A stretch of DNA of 16,266 bases. Source: Clostridium sp. (GTDB taxonomy: Bacteria; Bacillota_A; Clostridia; Lachnospirales; Lachnospiraceae). Both the position numbers and the translations under genes were made by a program. The DNA is taken from positions 1 through 16,266 of the forward strand of contig JAMPAW010000069.1 of the NCBI GenBank assembly GCA_023666975.1, given 5' to 3'. Under the pieces are notes generated by a model. That model did no database searches and was not told the origin of the DNA. It worked only from the letters and a program-made list of their open reading frames with translations. This document shows, piece by piece, positions 13,294 through 16,266 of this stretch (positions within the stretch are counted from its first letter, which is position 1; each line of letters opens with the position of its first letter).

Positions 13294-13362
13294 AATATAA
13301 CAGTTTAGCAAAACAAATCAATATACCTTGCAGAAAGTAACCTGTTTTTGCAGAAAATAACC
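13294..13362 (-). promoter_or_regulatory. Direct-repeat (LytTR-type) promoter 7, protease and lipoprotein
   Basis: Minus-strand repeats GGTTATTTTCTGCAA (13348-13362) and GGTTACTTTCTGCAA (13328-13342), period 20. They are the most alike of all pairs. -35 TTGATT (13316-13321), 16-bp spacer, -10 TATATT (13294-13299). Confidence 0.85.
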
Positions 13363-13464
13363 ACTGAAATAAAAAGTCCGTAAATCAAACTTTAATTCAT
13401 GAGAATTTTTTTCTATTGGCTCTTTCCATTCTTCAAAGTTACTTTTTAATATTTTTAGATCCAG

Positions 13465-14973
13465 TCATAACACCTTTTTAAATCTATACTTATATATGTC
13501 TGAATACATATTGCCGGAGGATTTTGGCGTCAGCCTTCCGTCCAATGCCTCCATATCCACCGCAAATCCACTGTCTGCCACGGATAACACTCCATCTTTG
13601 AATTGAAACTCCGAAGTGAAATCAGGAATCCCTAAATCACCACTTCTCCTAATCTTACCTATGATATCTGCCAACGCATCCTTCATCTGCTCTATCTTGG
13701 CATTATCCTTTGTCTTGTTGATCAGATTAGACGCTTTTTCCGGCAGCCCTCCAATCTTACCGTCAGATGTCATATAAAGGCTCTCCAACGATATATCTTC
13801 CCCCGTAACCCCTTTCAGGTAGCGCCGTACTTCCTGCACGTCTGTGGCATATCGGTATGTGTTGGAAGATAAATTCCCCACACTGTCTGCAATCCCTATG
13901 TAATACTGGTACATCCGGTCACTGTACTTTTCATCTATCAGTTTCTTCACCTGCTCCCGGACGGCTTCATCCTCTATACCGTCCACGGTCACATTCCCGT
14001 TGCTTCCAATCTTTATATGCATCCCCTCTATGTTATCACGTGAGATGCCCCTGCCTTCCAGTCCCTTTACGAAATCCTCTGAAAAGCTGTCTTTCAGTTC
14101 CGCTTTCTGCTGTGCCTTCTCAAAGTCTTTCAGGTTGGCAAAAATCTTCACATATTCCAGTTCCGCATCATTTAAATTCTTCCCCTCTGCCATATCTTGT
14201 AGCAGTTCATCCACCGTGCGCCCACCTTTGTACTTCTTTTCTTCCGGCAAACTGTCAAACTGCTTCTGGTGGAGCTGTTCCATCTCCTTTATGTAATTCT
14301 GTTCTGTCTCACGCAAGACTGCATTATATTTGTCAAGATATTCCCGCCAATTTTCATCTTTCCGGCTGTATGCGATGTTAAGCTCCCCAAATGCATCCCT
14401 TATGGCATCGGTCTTTTCATGCTCCTTATTTTCGGTAACATGGAAACTGATCTTGTAATAATCATCCGGGGAAACTGTCTCTCCGTTTCCGTTTTCTACC
14501 TTGATGCAATATCTGTTGGTCTCGATATCCCAATTAGGGATGTTCAGCTTTTTCCGACCTTCTCCGTCCCACTCTGCCTTCCCTACCTGATTGCCGTATT
14601 CGTCATACAGGGTGAGATCGTAATCACAGCCTTTTGGCATATCTATATAAACCTCAATGCCAAAGCAATTCCGCTGAGAACTCATAAATGGGATGGAAAA
14701 ATTATAAAAATCCACATCCTTATCATCACTGAGACTCCCTTTCAGACTGCTGGTCTCGTCCTTGATCAGAAAATTCAAATCCAGAAATACACTGCCTTTG
14801 TCCTTATCGGAAACCTCATAAGTGGTATGCGCCCTGCGATAAGTATCATTGCTGCTGAGTGTACAGGTGTCCTCCTGCAGTTCCATGTTACTCCGCATCT
14901 TCCCTGCAAAAAAAGCCTCTGTTTCTTTTCCGGTCATAAAAAAAATGGGTTTTTGACGAAATGCAGCCCCCAT
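13465..14973 (-). CDS. Large protein of unknown function with N-terminal beta domain and long helical part
   Basis: 502 residues in the intact frame; not recognised. Residues about 55-175 resemble a bacterial pre-peptidase C-terminal-like beta-sandwich: LKGSLSDDKDVDFYNFSIP, then GCDYDLTLYDEYGNQVGKAE, then NRYCIKVENG. Residues about 185-300 are highly charged and helical (DKYNAVLRETEQNYIKEMEQ). The rest is mixed. There is no signal peptide in either candidate start. The ribosome binding site AAAGGAGT (about 15005-15012) serves an ATG at 14999 in another frame, MEINSNGSTWGLHFVKNP, which meets a run of eight A/T (14938-14945). One more T there would join it to FMTGKETEAFF of the long frame. The true N-terminus is probably that one, with a frameshift. 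The coding stretch near 13900-14600 is visibly richer in G and C than its neighbours. Confidence 0.75.
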   Translation of the reverse strand: MGAAFRQKPIFFMTGKETEAFFAGKMRSNMELQEDTCTLSSNDTYRRAHTTYEVSDKDKGSVFLDLNFLIKDETSSLKGSLSDDKDVDFYNFSIPFMSSQRNCFGIEVYIDMPKGCDYDLTLYDEYGNQVGKAEWDGEGRKKLNIPNWDIETNRYCIKVENGNGETVSPDDYYKISFHVTENKEHEKTDAIRDAFGELNIAYSRKDENWREYLDKYNAVLRETEQNYIKEMEQLHQKQFDSLPEEKKYKGGRTVDELLQDMAEGKNLNDAELEYVKIFANLKDFEKAQQKAELKDSFSEDFVKGLEGRGISRDNIEGMHIKIGSNGNVTVDGIEDEAVREQVKKLIDEKYSDRMYQYYIGIADSVGNLSSNTYRYATDVQEVRRYLKGVTGEDISLESLYMTSDGKIGGLPEKASNLINKTKDNAKIEQMKDALADIIGKIRRSGDLGIPDFTSEFQFKDGVLSVADSGFAVDMEALDGRLTPKSSGNMYSDIYKYRFKKVL

Positions 14974-15029
14974 GTGGAACCATTACTATTTATTTCCATT
15001 CTTAACTCCTTTCAAAATTCTAATATGCT

Positions 15030-15072
15030 AAAAAAGGGCGTTCTCAAATCAAAATGATTTAAGAAACGCCCT
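15030..15072 (-). terminator. Strong rho-independent terminator between the 176-aa and 502-aa genes
   Basis: On the minus strand, AGGGCGTTTCTTAAATCA pairs with TGATTTGAGAACGCCCT in a long stem (about 17-18 pairs with one mismatch or bulge, loop TTT), followed by TTTTTT (15030-15035). Only about 20 bases separate it from the ribosome binding site of the next gene. Confidence 0.88.
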
Positions 15073-15117
15073 CCGTGGCATTTTTATTTACATTCCTTCA
15101 TACATTCCATACTTTTA

Positions 15118-15648
15118 CTATTTCTTTGTCAAATTAAGATAGGTATCCATACTCTTCATCCAAAGCAACGACAAATCATATTTTCCCAGTTTTTTCAGAT
15201 CTTCTATGCTTTTTTCAAACATCGAAATGAAATCCCTTCTGTCATTAAGCCCCATATTTCCAGCCTCAAGTGGCAAAGAAGTGAAACCGCCTTGCTTTTC
15301 AACTTTGTAATGTGCCTCCAATGCACGCATTTCAACTACCGTAGCGTTCGATGGATTAACGTCATTTATATAAATCTTTTTTTCAAATTCCTTTCCGTTT
15401 TCATCCACACCTTTCGCTAACACCACAGGATTTTCATCTGTTGACTCATCAGCATATTTAAGGCAATAAGAAAGACCTGTACCATTACCTCCTGTCCACA
15501 GCATATTGTCTGTAGTAAATATCTGGTATACCTTTGGTGTTTCAACCGCATTAAATGTCTTTCCTCCAGATACAGAAGTTTTTGTATTATTGCTCTTTTG
15601 TTGACCATATAATGAAGATATGTTGTTCAAACCAAAACCAATATGCAT
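15118..15648 (-). CDS. Protein of unknown function (176 aa)
   Basis: 176 residues, with no signal peptide or membrane segment. The N-terminus MHIGFGLNNISSLYGQQKSN is polar and probably flexible. Residues about 60-115 form the best-defined part: LSYCLKYADESTDENPVVLA, then FEKKIYINDVNPSNATVVEM and RALEAHY. A helical C-terminus follows (DRRDFISMFEKSIEDLKKLG). I have the impression of a family found in Lachnospiraceae near large proteins like the 502-aa neighbour, but I cannot name it. The start ATG 15648 has GGAGGAAGG upstream. It lies 59 bases after the secreted 164-aa gene and may share its transcript. It is followed by a strong terminator. Confidence 0.8.
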   Translation of the reverse strand: MHIGFGLNNISSLYGQQKSNNTKTSVSGGKTFNAVETPKVYQIFTTDNMLWTGGNGTGLSYCLKYADESTDENPVVLAKGVDENGKEFEKKIYINDVNPSNATVVEMRALEAHYKVEKQGGFTSLPLEAGNMGLNDRRDFISMFEKSIEDLKKLGKYDLSLLWMKSMDTYLNLTKK

Positions 15649-15707
15649 ACTTTCCTTCCTCCAATCAGCCTCAAAGTTTCTCTATATACAATAGATCACT
15701 TCTTAGC

Positions 15708-16202
15708 TTAATTTTTTCTAAATACACATGAAAAGGATTTCTGTCCATACGGGAAGTTGGTAGATCTGAATGTTGTCGCAAACGTATAATCGCCGGGTGC
15801 TGTTATTTTTCCACAATCATACCAATAATAAAATCCGTCTGCGCCATTACCCGAAATTATAAACGGTTGCTGTTTAAACCATGAAATGCTTCTACCGTTA
15901 AAAGTCGTAGTGTCACTTCCGTAACCATAAACTTTGATGATAACACAATAGTTTCCATTATCCAGTAAACCATGATCATAAAGTTCAATTTGGGTTACTT
16001 GTGGCGCCGGACCGTCACCAGACCACCATAAAGGACTTACTCCATTATCATTATCCTCAATAACTGATACCGTCATTCCATCAATTTTTGTCAACTCCGG
16101 AATTTCATTTTCGTTCTCTGCTGCGAACGCCATTGTACCCATCCCCATCATCATGGTTAAAGCCAATGCAAAAGCTACAATTTTCTTAATTTTTTTTAAC
16201 AT
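15708..16202 (-). CDS. Secreted protein of unknown function (164 aa)
   Basis: 164 residues. Residues 1-28 are a clear Sec signal peptide (MLKKIKKIVAFALALTMMMG, then cleavage after AFAA). The mature part of about 136 residues is rich in Tyr, Trp, Gly and Asn and predicted beta-rich (TQIELYDHGLLDNGNYCVII, then GADGFYYWYDCGKITAPGDY and ending FRKN). Three cysteines are present in the mature protein. No catalytic motif is visible. The start ATG 16202 has AGAGAGG upstream. The 64 bases left in the window before it hold no direct-repeat site at the spacing seen elsewhere, so membership in the quorum regulon is not supported here; a site further upstream cannot be excluded. Confidence 0.85.
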   Translation of the reverse strand: MLKKIKKIVAFALALTMMMGMGTMAFAAENENEIPELTKIDGMTVSVIEDNDNGVSPLWWSGDGPAPQVTQIELYDHGLLDNGNYCVIIKVYGYGSDTTTFNGRSISWFKQQPFIISGNGADGFYYWYDCGKITAPGDYTFATTFRSTNFPYGQKSFSCVFRKN

Positions 16203-16266
16203 ATTTTATTCCTCTCTATACTTTCTTATATATTTTGCACAAAAAAGCTTTTATTTTAGCTGTTTG

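Noticed and set aside
13857..14381. 174-codon plus-strand frame rich in Cys, Pro and Ser
   Set aside because: Opposite strand of the 502-aa gene; its composition is what antisense of a charged protein gives, and there is no ribosome binding site.
14269..15057. 262-codon plus-strand frame
   Set aside because: Antisense to the 502-aa gene and running into the terminator at 15030-15072; no ribosome binding site or recognisable domain.
1..16266. CRISPR array, tRNA, rRNA or insertion sequence
   Set aside because: No regularly spaced repeats with spacers, no cloverleaf or rRNA-like stretch and no transposase were found. The repeated motif is a promoter element, not a CRISPR repeat.

Overview
ORGANISM. 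The window is AT-rich, with most intergenic stretches visibly A/T-heavy, and nearly every gene has an AGGAGG-type ribosome binding site. It combines an agr-type cyclic peptide system with a LytTR regulator, an ECF sigma factor, XRE regulators and small secreted proteins. This suggests an anaerobic low-GC Firmicute, most likely a clostridial/Lachnospiraceae-like gut organism. That assignment is inference; no rRNA or housekeeping marker is present. All genes except one (10990-11754) lie on the minus strand, so the window reads from right to left. LAYOUT, right to left. (1) 16202-13465: a secreted protein, a small protein of unknown family, a strong terminator, and a 502-aa protein of unknown function whose 5' end probably carries a frameshift. 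(2) 13362-11759: a promoter with a LytTR-type direct repeat drives a V8-like secreted serine protease and a lipoprotein, ending in a terminator. (3) 11754-10642: a plus-strand protein with an RNA polymerase alpha-CTD-like domain, divergent from a 79-aa XRE regulator. (4) 10588-8337: a direct-repeat promoter, then agrA (LytTR response regulator) overlapping agrC (GHKL histidine kinase). (5) 8316-4582: a direct-repeat promoter, then agrB, agrD (54 aa, small and easily missed), an ECF sigma factor, an anti-sigma-like membrane protein, a small beta-rich protein and a membrane-anchored alpha/beta hydrolase, all tightly packed. (6) 4555-3935: no convincing intact gene. It holds hairpins, a direct-repeat promoter, a coding remnant and two terminators. 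(7) 3919-3590: an XRE regulator. (8) 3501-2365: a direct-repeat promoter and a second alpha/beta hydrolase, paralogous to the first and of identical length. (9) 2358-1503: a direct-repeat promoter and a broken radical SAM maturase. (10) 1464-4: a direct-repeat promoter, a truncated small ORF, and a 5'-truncated NRPS end (A-domain tail, carrier protein, thioesterase with Cys as nucleophile). HOW IT WORKS TOGETHER. The central observation is a local quorum-sensing regulon. Seven promoters carry two copies of a GGTCATTTTCTGCAA-like repeat, 19-21 bp apart. Each repeat pair sits at nearly the same distance upstream of a -35/-10 pair. Two of the seven precede the agr genes themselves (agrAC and agrB-agrD), which gives the classical positive feedback loop. 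The other five precede the protease, an alpha/beta hydrolase, the radical SAM remnant, the NRPS remnant and an orphan short transcript. The inferred signal is a thiolactone peptide ending in CAGFF, cut from AgrD by AgrB, sensed by AgrC and relayed to AgrA, which would bind the repeats. An ECF sigma/anti-sigma pair inside the agrBD transcription unit would add a second regulatory layer. Several parts (radical SAM, NRPS, small ORFs) are decayed, so the cluster looks like an actively rearranging accessory locus.
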